Source: Sphingomonas sp. 8AM
Lineage (GTDB): Bacteria; Pseudomonadota; Alphaproteobacteria; Sphingomonadales; Sphingomonadaceae
DNA: 64,000 bases
Direction: 5' to 3'
NCBI RefSeq assembly: GCF_902506455.1
Contig: NZ_LR733844.1
Span: forward strand, 660,415 to 724,414
The notes under the pieces: model-generated
The model's database searches: none
Seen by the model: the letters and a program-made list of their open reading frames with translations, nothing else
What the model was told of the DNA's origin: nothing
Shown here: piece after piece, positions 46,825 through 54,889 of the stretch
Layout: the number at the start of each line of letters is the position of its first letter
Position numbering within the stretch: position 1 is the first letter of the stretch
Position numbers and translations under genes: made by a program

Positions 46825-47666
46825 AGCTCTGCAAAGTCCAGCCCGATGTCGGCGGCGGGAGCCGACTGGGTGATCCGCCCGACGCTGACGTAGCGCACGC
46901 CGCTGCGCGCGATCGCCCCGATCGTCTCCAGCGTGACCCCGCCCGACGCCTCGGTCGGCACGCGACCCGCGACGATCGTCACCGCCGTGCGCAGCATGTC
47001 CGGCCCCATGTTGTCGAGCAAGAGGTGCGTCGCGCCCGCCGCGATGGCCGGCTCGATCTGGTCGATCCGGTCGACCTCGACGATGATGGTCGCGATCCCG
47101 GCGGCCTTCGCCAGCGCCGCCGCCGGGCCGACCCCGCCCGCCACCGCGACATGATTGTCCTTGATCATCGCCGCGTCCCACAGCCCCATGCGATGGTTCT
47201 GCGCGCCGCCGGTGCGGGTCGCGTATTTCTCGATCCGCCGCAGACCGGGGATCGTCTTGCGCGTGTCGAGCAGCGTCGCCCCGCTCCCCGCGATCGCGTC
47301 GACATAGGCGGCGGTCAGCGTCGCGATGCCCGACAGGTGCTGAACGGTGTTGAGCGCCGACCGCTCGGCGGTCAGCAGCGCGCGGGCATTGCCGGTGATG
47401 CGCATCAGCGCGGTGCCCGGCGCGACACGGTCGCCGTCCTGCACCAGCGAGACGACCTCTGCGCCGGGATCGAGATGCCGGAAGAATGCCGCCGCGATCT
47501 CCAGCCCGCAAACGGTGATCGCGTCGCGGCTGTCCATCACCGCCTCGAACCGCGCGTCGGCGGGGATTACCGCGGCGGAGGTGACGTCTCCCACCACCCC
47601 CACATCCTCGGCGAGCGTCGCGGCGACGAACGCGTCCAGATCGAAGCCGTCGAGCGTGAAGGTCAT
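46821..47666 (-). CDS. nadC: Nicotinate-nucleotide pyrophosphorylase (carboxylating)
   Basis: A 281-residue quinolinate phosphoribosyltransferase, making nicotinate mononucleotide in de novo NAD synthesis. Blocks: TAERSALNTVQHLSGIAT, DTRKTIPGLRRIEKYA, GGAQNHRMGL and IKDNHV. The ATG at 47666 overlaps the stop of the SH3 gene (ATGA). A much longer in-frame extension upstream runs through that gene and is not coding. nadA/nadB are not nearby. Confidence 0.95.
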   Translation of the reverse strand: MTFTLDGFDLDAFVAATLAEDVGVVGDVTSAAVIPADARFEAVMDSRDAITVCGLEIAAAFFRHLDPGAEVVSLVQDGDRVAPGTALMRITGNARALLTAERSALNTVQHLSGIATLTAAYVDAIAGSGATLLDTRKTIPGLRRIEKYATRTGGAQNHRMGLWDAAMIKDNHVAVAGGVGPAAALAKAAGIATIIVEVDRIDQIEPAIAAGATHLLLDNMGPDMLRTAVTIVAGRVPTEASGGVTLETIGAIARSGVRYVSVGRITQSAPAADIGLDFAEL

Positions 47667-48157
47667 GGCAATTGCTCCGTCGGCTCGACACCCCAGATGC
47701 GGTCGGTCTGGATGAACCCCGCCTGCCCCTTCACGTCGAACCGGCACCAGCCGTTGCCACAGCGCGTGACGCGCCCGACGACACCCGGCTGCACCCGCCA
47801 CACGATCGTCGGCCCGCCGGGCCGGTCGCGCAGCTCGGCCGGCTCGGTCCCGCGCACGATCGCGGTGCGACGGCTGCTGAGCAGCGCGTTGAGCATCCAG
47901 CCCTGTGTGCCGTCCGGGTCCTCGACGCGGCGCCATTCCTTGAACGCTTCCAGCACGCGCACCGGCAGATCGGCGCGGACATAGATCCAGCTCGCCGGAA
48001 AGTTGCGCCCCGGCCCGGTACGCATCCGCGCGCGCGAGGCGGCGATCGAGCCGACGAACGGCGGTGTCTTCGCCTCGCTGGCCGCCGCGGCGGGCATGGG
48101 GGCGAGCAGCACCAGCGCCGCCGCGCCCGCCACGATCGTAAGAAGGTCCCTGTTCAC
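47663..48157 (-). CDS. SH3-domain exported protein
   Basis: A 164-residue exported protein with an N-terminal signal/anchor (IVAGAAALVLLAPMPAAAA) and two bacterial SH3-like repeats: ASRARMRTGPGRNFPASWIYVRADLPVRVLE with EWRRVEDPDGTQGWM, then ELRDRPGGPTIVWRVQPG with WCRFDVKGQAGFIQ. Such domains often bind cell wall. The GTG at 48157 has GAGGG 5 bases before it; a GTG 6 bases earlier is less well placed. First gene of the nadC run. Confidence 0.82.
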   Translation of the reverse strand: MNRDLLTIVAGAAALVLLAPMPAAAASEAKTPPFVGSIAASRARMRTGPGRNFPASWIYVRADLPVRVLEAFKEWRRVEDPDGTQGWMLNALLSSRRTAIVRGTEPAELRDRPGGPTIVWRVQPGVVGRVTRCGNGWCRFDVKGQAGFIQTDRIWGVEPTEQLP

Positions 48158-48231
48158 ATCCACCCTCTAGCCATGCGGACCCTGCCGCATCAACCGTTGA
48201 CGCACGCCCGCGGCTTCGCCAATCCCGGCGC

Positions 48232-49230
48232 ATGGCCGATACGCGACGCTGCGCCCATCCCAAGGTGATCGTGACGCGGGCGCTGCCCGACGTCGTGATG
48301 CAGCGGCTGGACGAGTTGTTCGACGTGACCGGCAATGCCGACGACGTGCCGCTCTCGCGCGACGCGCTCGCCGCGGCGATGGCGGCATGCGATGTGCTGG
48401 TGCCTGCCGTCACCGACACGATCGATGCCGGGTTGATACAAGGCGCCGGCCCGCGACTGCGGCTGATCGCCAATTACGGCGCGGGCGTGAACCATATCGA
48501 CCTGACGGCGGCCCGCGCGCGCGGGATCATCGTCACCAACACCCCCGGCGTGCTGACCGAGGATACCGCCGACATGACGATGGCGCTGATCGTCTCGGTA
48601 CCGCGGCGGCTGGCGGAGGGCGAGAAGCTGGTCCGCTCCGGCGAGTGGAAGGGCTGGAGCCCCGGCGGGATGCTCGGCTACCGGATCGGCGGCAAGGCGC
48701 TGGGGATCGTCGGCATGGGCCGCATCGGACAGGCGGTGGCCCGGCGCGCGCGCGCATTCGGGCTGTCGATCCACTACCACAATCGCCACCGGCTGCCGAA
48801 GGTGGTCGAGGCGGAGCTGAACGCGGTCTGGCACCCGAATCTCGACGAACTGCTGGGTGCGATCGACATCCTGACGATCCACACGCCGCTCAACAGCGAC
48901 AGCCGCGAGTTGATCGACGCGCGCCGCATCGCGCTGCTGCGCCCGCACGTCTATGTCATCAACGCCAGCCGCGGCGGGATTTTGGACGAGAATGCGCTGG
49001 TCGACGCGCTCGAAAGCGGGCGGCTCGCCGGCGCCGGCCTCGACGTCTGGCGGCACGAGCCCGAGATCGACCCGCGGCTGCTCGCGCTGCCGAACGTCGT
49101 GATGACGCCGCATATGGGATCGGCGACCTGGGAGGGGCGCGTCGCGTCTGGCGAGAAGGTGATCGCCAATATCCGCATGTGGGCCGACGGCCACCGGCCG
49201 CCCGATCAGGTGCTCGAAGGCTGGGCGTAA
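48232..49230 (+). CDS. D-isomer 2-hydroxyacid dehydrogenase (glyoxylate/gluconate reductase type)
   Basis: A 332-residue NAD(P)-dependent dehydrogenase. Nucleotide-binding GMGRIGQAVARRA and active-site residues Arg (NASRGGILDE), Glu (HEPEI) and His (MTPHMGSAT) are all seen. YGAGVNHIDLTAARARGI and TNTPGVLTEDTADM match GyaR/GhrB relatives. It reduces glyoxylate, hydroxypyruvate or a keto-sugar acid. The ribosome site before the ATG is weak, so the start is approximate. Confidence 0.9.
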   Translation: MADTRRCAHPKVIVTRALPDVVMQRLDELFDVTGNADDVPLSRDALAAAMAACDVLVPAVTDTIDAGLIQGAGPRLRLIANYGAGVNHIDLTAARARGIIVTNTPGVLTEDTADMTMALIVSVPRRLAEGEKLVRSGEWKGWSPGGMLGYRIGGKALGIVGMGRIGQAVARRARAFGLSIHYHNRHRLPKVVEAELNAVWHPNLDELLGAIDILTIHTPLNSDSRELIDARRIALLRPHVYVINASRGGILDENALVDALESGRLAGAGLDVWRHEPEIDPRLLALPNVVMTPHMGSATWEGRVASGEKVIANIRMWADGHRPPDQVLEGWA

Positions 49231-49245
49231 CGTTCGCCCTCACGC

Positions 49246-49327
49246 CGTCGCCCCGGACCTGATCCGGCGCCCAGCTTCTTCTCGACAGCGGAGAAAAGCG
49301 GAGCGCCGGATCAACGGCGAGGCGACG
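49246..49327. repeat. GTCGCCCCGG hairpin repeat, copy 3
   Basis: Ends CGTCGCCCCGGACCTGATCCGG and a partly degraded complementary arm ending GGCGACG, with CTTCTTCTC and GAGAAAAG pairing inside. Same family as 18342, 25382 and 56949. It occupies the gap between two convergent genes. Confidence 0.75.
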
Positions 49328-49331
49328 AAAG

Positions 49332-49508
49332 TCAGTCCATCCCCTTCCCCACCGCGCCGAGGATGAGCGCGGCAATCACACGTCCGCTATAGCGCAGACA
49401 TAGCTCCTGATGGATGGCGGCGGCGTCAGTGCTGCTGGCACCGATCGCGCGGACAGCTTCGCTGCGGGCGCGTTCGGCGTGATAGGTGGCGTGACGATCG
49501 TGGGACAT
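49332..49508 (-). CDS. Small hypothetical protein (58 aa)
   Basis: A 58-residue protein, MSHDRHATYHAERARSE at the start and a short hydrophobic C-terminal half (VIAALILGAVGKGMD). ACGGAGAGCCCG before the ATG at 49508 supports this start; an ATG 15 bases earlier is possible. No family is recognised. Confidence 0.6.
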   Translation of the reverse strand: MSHDRHATYHAERARSEAVRAIGASSTDAAAIHQELCLRYSGRVIAALILGAVGKGMD

Positions 49509-49693
49509 CGGGCTCTCCGTCATGGCCCGTCTGGCGTGGGAGCACGACGTTGCGGACGGATGTCGACCGCATTGCCGCGCCGCAATTTGTGTCGCAGCGC
49601 GATTTCTTCCGGCCGGTGACGAAGCATGTCCGCCCGGAACCGTGCCGCGGGCGCCGCATTGACGCCGCATCGCGTAACACAGGAAATAAACTA

Positions 49694-49885
49694 ATGAAAA
49701 AGATCGCACTCTCCGCCCTGCTCGTCGCCGCGGCGGTATCGACCTCGGCCTGTTCGACGCTGCGCGGCGCGGCGATCGGCGGCGCGGGCGGCGCGGGTGT
49801 CGCTGCGGCGACCGGCGGCAACGTCGAGAAGGGCGCGGCGGTCGGCGGCGTCGGCGGCGCCGTCGTGGGTACCGTGGTCGACTGA
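49694..49885 (+). CDS. Glycine-zipper lipoprotein (OsmB-like)
   Basis: A 63-residue lipoprotein: signal peptide with a lipobox VSTSAC (Cys20), then a glycine-zipper segment (GAAIGGAGGAGVAAATGG, GGVGGAVVG). The layout resembles OsmB/SlyB-type outer-membrane lipoproteins, though it is very small. AGGAAATAAACTA precedes the ATG. It is divergent from the 58-aa gene. Confidence 0.75.
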   Translation: MKKIALSALLVAAAVSTSACSTLRGAAIGGAGGAGVAAATGGNVEKGAAVGGVGGAVVGTVVD

Positions 49886-49963
49886 CGCGAAGCACGCATC
49901 GCGCTATGATGATGGCGCGTCGCCCGGCCGGGCGGCGCGCCGTTTCGTGTGGGGGGAAGAGCG

Positions 49964-50281
49964 ATGATCGGGATCGTGGCGATGGCGGCGGCGATGAGCG
50001 CGACCTGCCCCGCGCATCGCGGCGGCGCGCCGCTCCATAATGTCGATATCTACGACGGCCCGACCGCCGACAATGCCGTGCTCGCCCCCGATGCGACACG
50101 CCGTCTGAATCGAACGACGGTGCAGGTGTGGCGGGTGGAGGGCGTCTATCGCGCCGGGCGCTCGCTCAACGTCCGGTGCGGCTATGCCGCCGGCGGGTCG
50201 GTTATGGTGCCGGTGACCCAGCCGGTTCGCGAATGTCGCCTGTCGCGGCGCGGGAGCGTGCGCACGTTCCGGTGTGCCTGA
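49964..50281 (+). CDS. Small exported protein, possibly STY0301 family
   Basis: A 105-residue protein with a short hydrophobic N-terminus (MIGIVAMAAAMSATCP). The pattern NVDIYDGPTADNAVLAPD, a central W, LNVRCGY, and PVTQPVRECRL resembles the STY0301 family of small exported proteins of unknown function, with paired cysteines. GGGGGGAAGA lies 3 bases before the ATG. Recognition is from memory of the pattern, so treat as tentative. Confidence 0.65.
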   Translation: MIGIVAMAAAMSATCPAHRGGAPLHNVDIYDGPTADNAVLAPDATRRLNRTTVQVWRVEGVYRAGRSLNVRCGYAAGGSVMVPVTQPVRECRLSRRGSVRTFRCA

Positions 50282-50338
50282 TCGCCATCGTCATCCCATG
50301 AGCGCGGCAAAGAGCAACACCGACGATTGGCCTTCAGG

Positions 50339-51214
50339 CTAGGCCACGCTGCCCGCGGCAATCCGCCCCACGGCCGCCAACACCGCCTCCGCGCCAGCCG
50401 CCGATGCGGTACCGACCGGCTTGTAATAGACCGCGACGATCAATGGCGCGCGACCGCGTGGTCCACCGAAGGCGAGGTCGACATAGATCGGCCGCCGCGC
50501 GCCACCGCCGGTCCCGGTCTTGTCGCCCGCGTGCCAGCCTGCCGGGAAGCCAGCGCGCAGCCGGTTGCGCCCGGTGTCCGCCGCAACCATCCACTCGACC
50601 AGCAGCGCGCGGCTCGCCGGTCGCAGCACGTCGCCGCGCACGATCCGGGACACGGTCGCCGCCATTGCGGCCGGGGTCGTCGTGTCGAGCACGGTACCCG
50701 GCGGGGTCACGTTCAGCGCCGGCTCGTAGCGGTCGAGCCGGCTGATCCGATCGCCGATCGCCCGCCAGAACGCGGTCAGCCGCGCCGGCCCGCCGATCTT
50801 GCGCAGCAGGACGTTGGCGGCGATATTGTCGCTGGTCACAACGGCGGCGCGCGCCAGCTCGCGGATCGGCAAGGTCATCGCGGCGCTCGCGGCCGTGATC
50901 GGGCTGTGCGGGAGGATGTCGCCCGCCGACCAGCCGAGCCTCTCGCCCAACCCAAGCCGGCCACCGTCCGCTTCGGCGAGGATCATCGCGGCCAGCGACA
51001 GTTTGAACGAACTGGCCTGGGTGAAGCGCTCGTCCTGTCGCCAGCCGGTCGTCGTTCCTCGAGCCGTATCGACGATACAGACGCCCAACCGGCCACCGGC
51101 GCGACGTTCGAGCGCGGCAAGCGCGTCCTCGGTCGACGGGCGCGGAGCGGTTCCGGTCAGCGCGAGCGCGCCGCCGACCAGCAGATGACGTCGAGACACT
51201 TGGCTGCGCATCAC
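50339..51214 (-). CDS. Class A beta-lactamase
   Basis: A 291-residue serine beta-lactamase. All active-site motifs are present: Ser68-X-X-Lys71 (SSFK), Ser128-Asp-Asn130 (SDN), Glu164 (EPALN, Omega loop) and Lys232-Thr-Gly (KTG). The N-terminus (SRRHLLVGGALALTG) looks like a twin-arginine signal. It would hydrolyse penicillins and perhaps cephalosporins in the periplasm. No AmpR-type regulator or mobile element flanks it, so it is probably a resident chromosomal gene. Confidence 0.93.
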   Translation of the reverse strand: MMRSQVSRRHLLVGGALALTGTAPRPSTEDALAALERRAGGRLGVCIVDTARGTTTGWRQDERFTQASSFKLSLAAMILAEADGGRLGLGERLGWSAGDILPHSPITAASAAMTLPIRELARAAVVTSDNIAANVLLRKIGGPARLTAFWRAIGDRISRLDRYEPALNVTPPGTVLDTTTPAAMAATVSRIVRGDVLRPASRALLVEWMVAADTGRNRLRAGFPAGWHAGDKTGTGGGARRPIYVDLAFGGPRGRAPLIVAVYYKPVGTASAAGAEAVLAAVGRIAAGSVA

Positions 51215-51292
51215 CGGCCTATAGCAGCGCCGAGCGACGGTGCGAGTGGCAGCGCGGGCGGGAGACTGTCGTTCCCGATGCCACCCCGCGCA

Positions 51293-51742
51293 TCAACGTC
51301 GGGCCAAATTGGCGTCCGGCGGCTCAAGCAATCCCGCCCGCGCAAGGTCCTTGTCGCGCCCGAACGCGCGCAGGATCGCGCCGAGTTCGTCGCGACCCGG
51401 CACGAACACGCCCGCGAGTGCCACCCGCGTGGCTGGCGACACCCGCCGCCACACGCCATCGGTGCACAGTTCGAGATCGGCCATCACCTCGATCGGCAAG
51501 GCCGCACCGTCCAGTCGTGCGAACGGGTGCGAGCGGAAGCGGTCGCTCGCCGCGCCGATCGTCACCGCGCCCGGCCAATCGCCGAGCAGCCGCGTCGCAT
51601 CGCGCGCACTCACCAGCACGTCGATGTCGTCAACCGACGTCTCCGCCCCATGCAGCCGCACCGCCGCACTGCCGATCACCCACCACGGATCGCGCGCCGG
51701 GCGCAGCGCTGCCGCCACCTGCGCCAACGCCGCGTCGAACAT
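51293..51742 (-). CDS. Nucleotidyltransferase-fold protein (MNT/AbiEii-like)
   Basis: A 149-residue protein with the minimal nucleotidyltransferase motif: IGSAAVRLHG (the G-S/G element), then SVDDIDVLVS with the two metal-binding aspartates. The later part has IEVMADLELC. Stand-alone members often partner a HEPN or AbiEi protein in toxin-antitoxin systems, but none is adjacent. Its ATG overlaps the stop of the flavoprotein gene (ATGA). Confidence 0.75.
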   Translation of the reverse strand: MFDAALAQVAAALRPARDPWWVIGSAAVRLHGAETSVDDIDVLVSARDATRLLGDWPGAVTIGAASDRFRSHPFARLDGAALPIEVMADLELCTDGVWRRVSPATRVALAGVFVPGRDELGAILRAFGRDKDLARAGLLEPPDANLARR

Positions 51743-53166
51743 CAGTCGCCGGTCAGGATGCGATCGACGAGTTGCTTCACCGTCGGCACGAAGCCATTGG
51801 AATAGAACGGATCGCGCTTGAAGTTATAGGCAGCGTGGCCCGCGAACATCAGGTTCGCATCGGTGTCGCCGCCGTGTGCGATGTCCTGCAGCGTCTTTTG
51901 GATGCAGAAGCTGCGCGGATCGGCGAGCCGCCCGGTCGAGTTGGTCTCGGTATCCGCCCAGCTCGAGAACAGGCACTGGCTGAGGCAGCCCATGCAATCG
52001 GCCTGATCCTTGCGGATCTCGGCCTTTTCCTGCGGCGTCACGAAGACGAGCGTGTTGTCCGGCGTCTTTAGCGCGTCCGTGAAGCCCGCGCCGAACCATT
52101 CGCGCGCGCGCAGCAGGTCGTTGCGCGTCACCCAGAAGTTCTTGCCCTTCACCCCGACGTCGAGCTGGAAGACATGGTCGCCCGCTTCCTGGGTCGAAAA
52201 CGCGATCTGCCGCTCCGACCGTGCTTCGAGCGAGCGCAGGAACGGATTGCGGACCGCCGACGAATAGAAACCGGTCGGCGAGAAGCGGTGCAGCAGCACC
52301 TCGCCTTCCTCGATCTGCGTCAGCTTGGCCTTCCACTCCTCAGGGATCGGGCTTTCCTGCGTCAGCAGCGGGCGCGTGCCGTACTGGAAGGCGATCTGGC
52401 CGAGTTCGGGGTTGTCGATCCACTCGTTCCAATCGCGCAGGTACCAGACGCCGCCCGCCATGATGATCGGCGTGGTATCCGGGATGCCGCCCTCGCGCAT
52501 CGTCTCGCGCAGCGCCTTGACGCGGGGATACGGGTCCTCGGGCTTCAGCGGGTCCTCGGCGTTCGACAGGCCGTTGTGCCCGCCCGCCAGCCACGGGTCC
52601 TCGTAGACGACCGCCGCCAGCCACTCGCTCGCCTTGGAATAGGCGCGCTTCCACAGCGCGCGGAACGCACGGCCGGAGCTGACGATCGGCAGGTAATTGA
52701 CGTTGTACGACGCCGCGATCTCGCTGAGCTTGTACGGCATCCCCGCGCCGCAGGTGACGCCCGCCACCAGCCCGCGCGTCCGCTCCAGCACGCCGTGCAG
52801 CACGCGCGGCGCGCCGCCCATTTCCCACAGCACGTTGATGTTGATCGCGCCCTTGCCGCCCGCGATCTCCCACGCGCGCTGCACCTGCTGCACCGCGCCC
52901 TCGATCGCATAGGCGATCAGCTCCTCGTGGCGTTCGCGCCGGGTCAGCGCGCGATAGATCTGCGGGATGATCTTGCCGTCGGGATCGTAGCTGTCCGCAT
53001 TGACCGCCGAGACCGTGCCGATCCCGCCCGCCGCCGCCCAGGCGCCCGCGGAAGCGTGATTGGTGGCGGCAACGCCCTTGCCCCCTTCCACCAGCGGCCA
53101 GACCTCGCGGCCTGCATAGACGATCGGCTTCAACCCCTTGAACACGCGATTTCCCGTTTTCACCAA
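51742..53166 (-). CDS. Nitronate monooxygenase-like FMN protein with C-terminal cysteine cluster
   Basis: A 474-residue flavoprotein of the NMO/2-nitropropane dioxygenase fold (SAGAWAAAGGIGTVSA, GVTCGAGMPYKLSE, PIIMAGGVW). It is longer than ordinary NMOs (about 320-380 residues). The extension holds Cys391, 394, 398 (CMGCLSQC) and Cys421, spacing that could bind an iron-sulfur cluster. The activity may therefore differ from nitronate oxidation. It is coupled to the downstream nucleotidyltransferase gene. Confidence 0.85.
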   Translation of the reverse strand: MVKTGNRVFKGLKPIVYAGREVWPLVEGGKGVAATNHASAGAWAAAGGIGTVSAVNADSYDPDGKIIPQIYRALTRRERHEELIAYAIEGAVQQVQRAWEIAGGKGAININVLWEMGGAPRVLHGVLERTRGLVAGVTCGAGMPYKLSEIAASYNVNYLPIVSSGRAFRALWKRAYSKASEWLAAVVYEDPWLAGGHNGLSNAEDPLKPEDPYPRVKALRETMREGGIPDTTPIIMAGGVWYLRDWNEWIDNPELGQIAFQYGTRPLLTQESPIPEEWKAKLTQIEEGEVLLHRFSPTGFYSSAVRNPFLRSLEARSERQIAFSTQEAGDHVFQLDVGVKGKNFWVTRNDLLRAREWFGAGFTDALKTPDNTLVFVTPQEKAEIRKDQADCMGCLSQCLFSSWADTETNSTGRLADPRSFCIQKTLQDIAHGGDTDANLMFAGHAAYNFKRDPFYSNGFVPTVKQLVDRILTGD

Positions 53167-53220
53167 TGATGCAGCGGCCTCATATAAAGCAATCGGGCCG
53201 CAACGCGACCGAAATGCGAC

Positions 53221-54339
53221 TCACCCGAGCAAAGCCGGCCTCCCGATCGCTTCCGCATAAACGGCGGCAGAACGCGCGATCATCGCCGCAGCGTCATGCG
53301 TCGCCAGCGCCTGCGCGCGATTGGCCGCGCCTGTCGCCGCCCGCAGCGTCGCATCGGTGGCGAGCGGCTGGAGCGCATCACGCAGCGAAACCTCGGCGGC
53401 ATGTGCCGACAACAGCGCGCGGTTCTCCGGCGCGAGCAGCGCCTCCACCGCCCCGCCGCGCAGCGCCATCACCGGCACGCCGACCGCCATCGCCTCCACA
53501 ACGATCGGCGGCGCGGCACCACGCCGCATTGGCAGCAGCAGCACGTCGACCCCGCCGAGCCACGCCGATGTCGGTGTCAGCCCGCCGGGCAGCACCAGCC
53601 GGTCATCGATCCCCATCGCCAGTGCCGCGCGCTCGACCGCCGCCCGCCCCGCGCCCTCGCCCACCACCACCAGCCGGAAGCGCGCCGCCAGCCCCGCGAC
53701 CGCGCGCACCAGCAGCGTCAGCTCCTCATCGCTTGCGCCGTCGAGGGTCACGCCGATCGCCACCTCGCCGGGCTTGCGGCGGAACCCGCCGACCGCTTTG
53801 GCATCCGGCGCACGCGCGAACGCCGCCAGGTCGATGCCGTCGGGGATCGCGTGCAGCCGAGCGCCCGCGACCTTCCACCGCGCTGCGGCGGCCTCCGCCG
53901 CACCGTAAACGGTGACGACCAGCCCCGCCGCCGCGCCCAGTGCGATCCGACGGTAAAGCCGAGCGCTTCCCCCGCTGGTGGCGTCCGAAGGGTCCTCATG
54001 GTGGACGATCGGCGGTGTGTCGCGTGGAAAGGCGCGCCGTGCCATTACCGCGTCGATCGCGCCTGCGCCGAAACTCAGCACCAGATCATGCCCACGCATA
54101 GCCCGCGCGATCGCCTCGTAGCGCGCGACCGACACCGGACCGGAAAGCGGCGGCGGGTTCTGCGCGAGCGTCGCGGAGACACCGCCCGGCAGCGCGCCCT
54201 CGCAATGGTCGGCAGCGACGACCTGCCGCGCACGATTGCCGAACGCAGTCATCAGCTGCAGCGCACGCCGGCTCCACGGATCGGCGGCGGCGGGGGAGAA
54301 CGAGCCGAACAGGTAAAGAAGGGACAGCGACTGTGACAT
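53221..54339 (-). CDS. Glycosyltransferase family 1/4 protein
   Basis: A 372-residue GT-B glycosyltransferase. The C-terminal domain shows VVVGEGAGRAAVERAA, DDRLVLPGG and the acceptor/donor segment PPIVVEAMAVGVPVMAL with the conserved Glu. The N-terminal domain includes HEDPSDATSGG and AIPDGIDLAAFAR. The sugar and acceptor are unknown; it stands alone. The ATG at 54339 (MSQSLSLLYLFGSF) is chosen. Confidence 0.85.
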   Translation of the reverse strand: MSQSLSLLYLFGSFSPAAADPWSRRALQLMTAFGNRARQVVAADHCEGALPGGVSATLAQNPPPLSGPVSVARYEAIARAMRGHDLVLSFGAGAIDAVMARRAFPRDTPPIVHHEDPSDATSGGSARLYRRIALGAAAGLVVTVYGAAEAAAARWKVAGARLHAIPDGIDLAAFARAPDAKAVGGFRRKPGEVAIGVTLDGASDEELTLLVRAVAGLAARFRLVVVGEGAGRAAVERAALAMGIDDRLVLPGGLTPTSAWLGGVDVLLLPMRRGAAPPIVVEAMAVGVPVMALRGGAVEALLAPENRALLSAHAAEVSLRDALQPLATDATLRAATGAANRAQALATHDAAAMIARSAAVYAEAIGRPALLG

Positions 54340-54449
54340 ACCAGCCACATAATACGGCAAACGCGACCGCGCACCATGTTCCGCTTTCCCTGCGGCAAGG
54401 AACAGGACAAGGAACGGCCTGTTATCCGCGACTAACAGGAGACGCACCC

Positions 54450-54701
54450 ATGAAGATCGCTTCCATGTTCGCCGCTGCCGCCTCGCTCACGCTGGCTGCC
54501 GCCCCTGCTCTCGCCGCTCCGGCCGCCAGCCCGGCGGCGTCGCTGTCGGTCGCGAAGTCGGCCCGCGCCGCCACCGCCACCAGCGGCAAGAGCAAGCTCG
54601 CCGCGCCGGGCGCGATCGTCGCGCTGGTGCTCGCCGCCGCCGTCGTCGCCGCCGGTGTCGTCATCGCGGTTGACGACGACAACAACTCGGACAGCAACTG
54701 A
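54450..54701 (+). CDS. Small exported membrane protein with acidic tail
   Basis: An 83-residue protein: signal peptide (cleavage about residue 22, PALAA), an Ala/Ser-rich linker, one membrane segment (about 52-73, GAIVALVLAAAVVAAGVVIAV) and an Asp/Asn/Ser tail. ACAGGAGACGCACCC provides a good ribosome site. No family is recognised. It is divergent from the glycosyltransferase and ends in a strong terminator, so it is a single-gene unit. Confidence 0.75.
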   Translation: MKIASMFAAAASLTLAAAPALAAPAASPAASLSVAKSARAATATSGKSKLAAPGAIVALVLAAAVVAAGVVIAVDDDNNSDSN

Positions 54702-54742
54702 TCCGAAGCATCGCGTCGCCGCGGCGGCGTGATGTCGAAAGA

Positions 54743-54777
54743 GGCCCGGGGCGCACGTGCGCTCCGGGCCCTTTTTC
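54743..54777 (+). terminator. Rho-independent terminator
   Basis: GGCCCGGGGCGCACGTGCGC and CTCCGGGCC form a long GC stem with a tiny loop followed by CTTTTTCG, about 40 bases after the 83-residue gene. Well-formed intrinsic terminator. Confidence 0.88.
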
Positions 54778-54797
54778 GTATTTGGCGAACATCTGCA

Positions 54798-54874
54798 CGT
54801 CATTGCGAGCGAAGAGAAGCAATCCAGGGCGTCCTGATCCGGCTCTGGATTGCTTCGCTACGCTCGCAATGACG
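54798..54874. repeat. CGTCATTGCGAGC palindromic repeat, copy 5
   Basis: A full copy of the ~77-base palindrome, with arms CGTCATTGCGAGCGAAGAGA and its near-complement; the centre GGCGTCCTGATCCGG is shared with other copies. It lies between convergent genes, just after a terminator and 15 bases before the GH130-like stop. Confidence 0.9.
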
Positions 54875-54889
54875 GCTGACGGGTTACGA

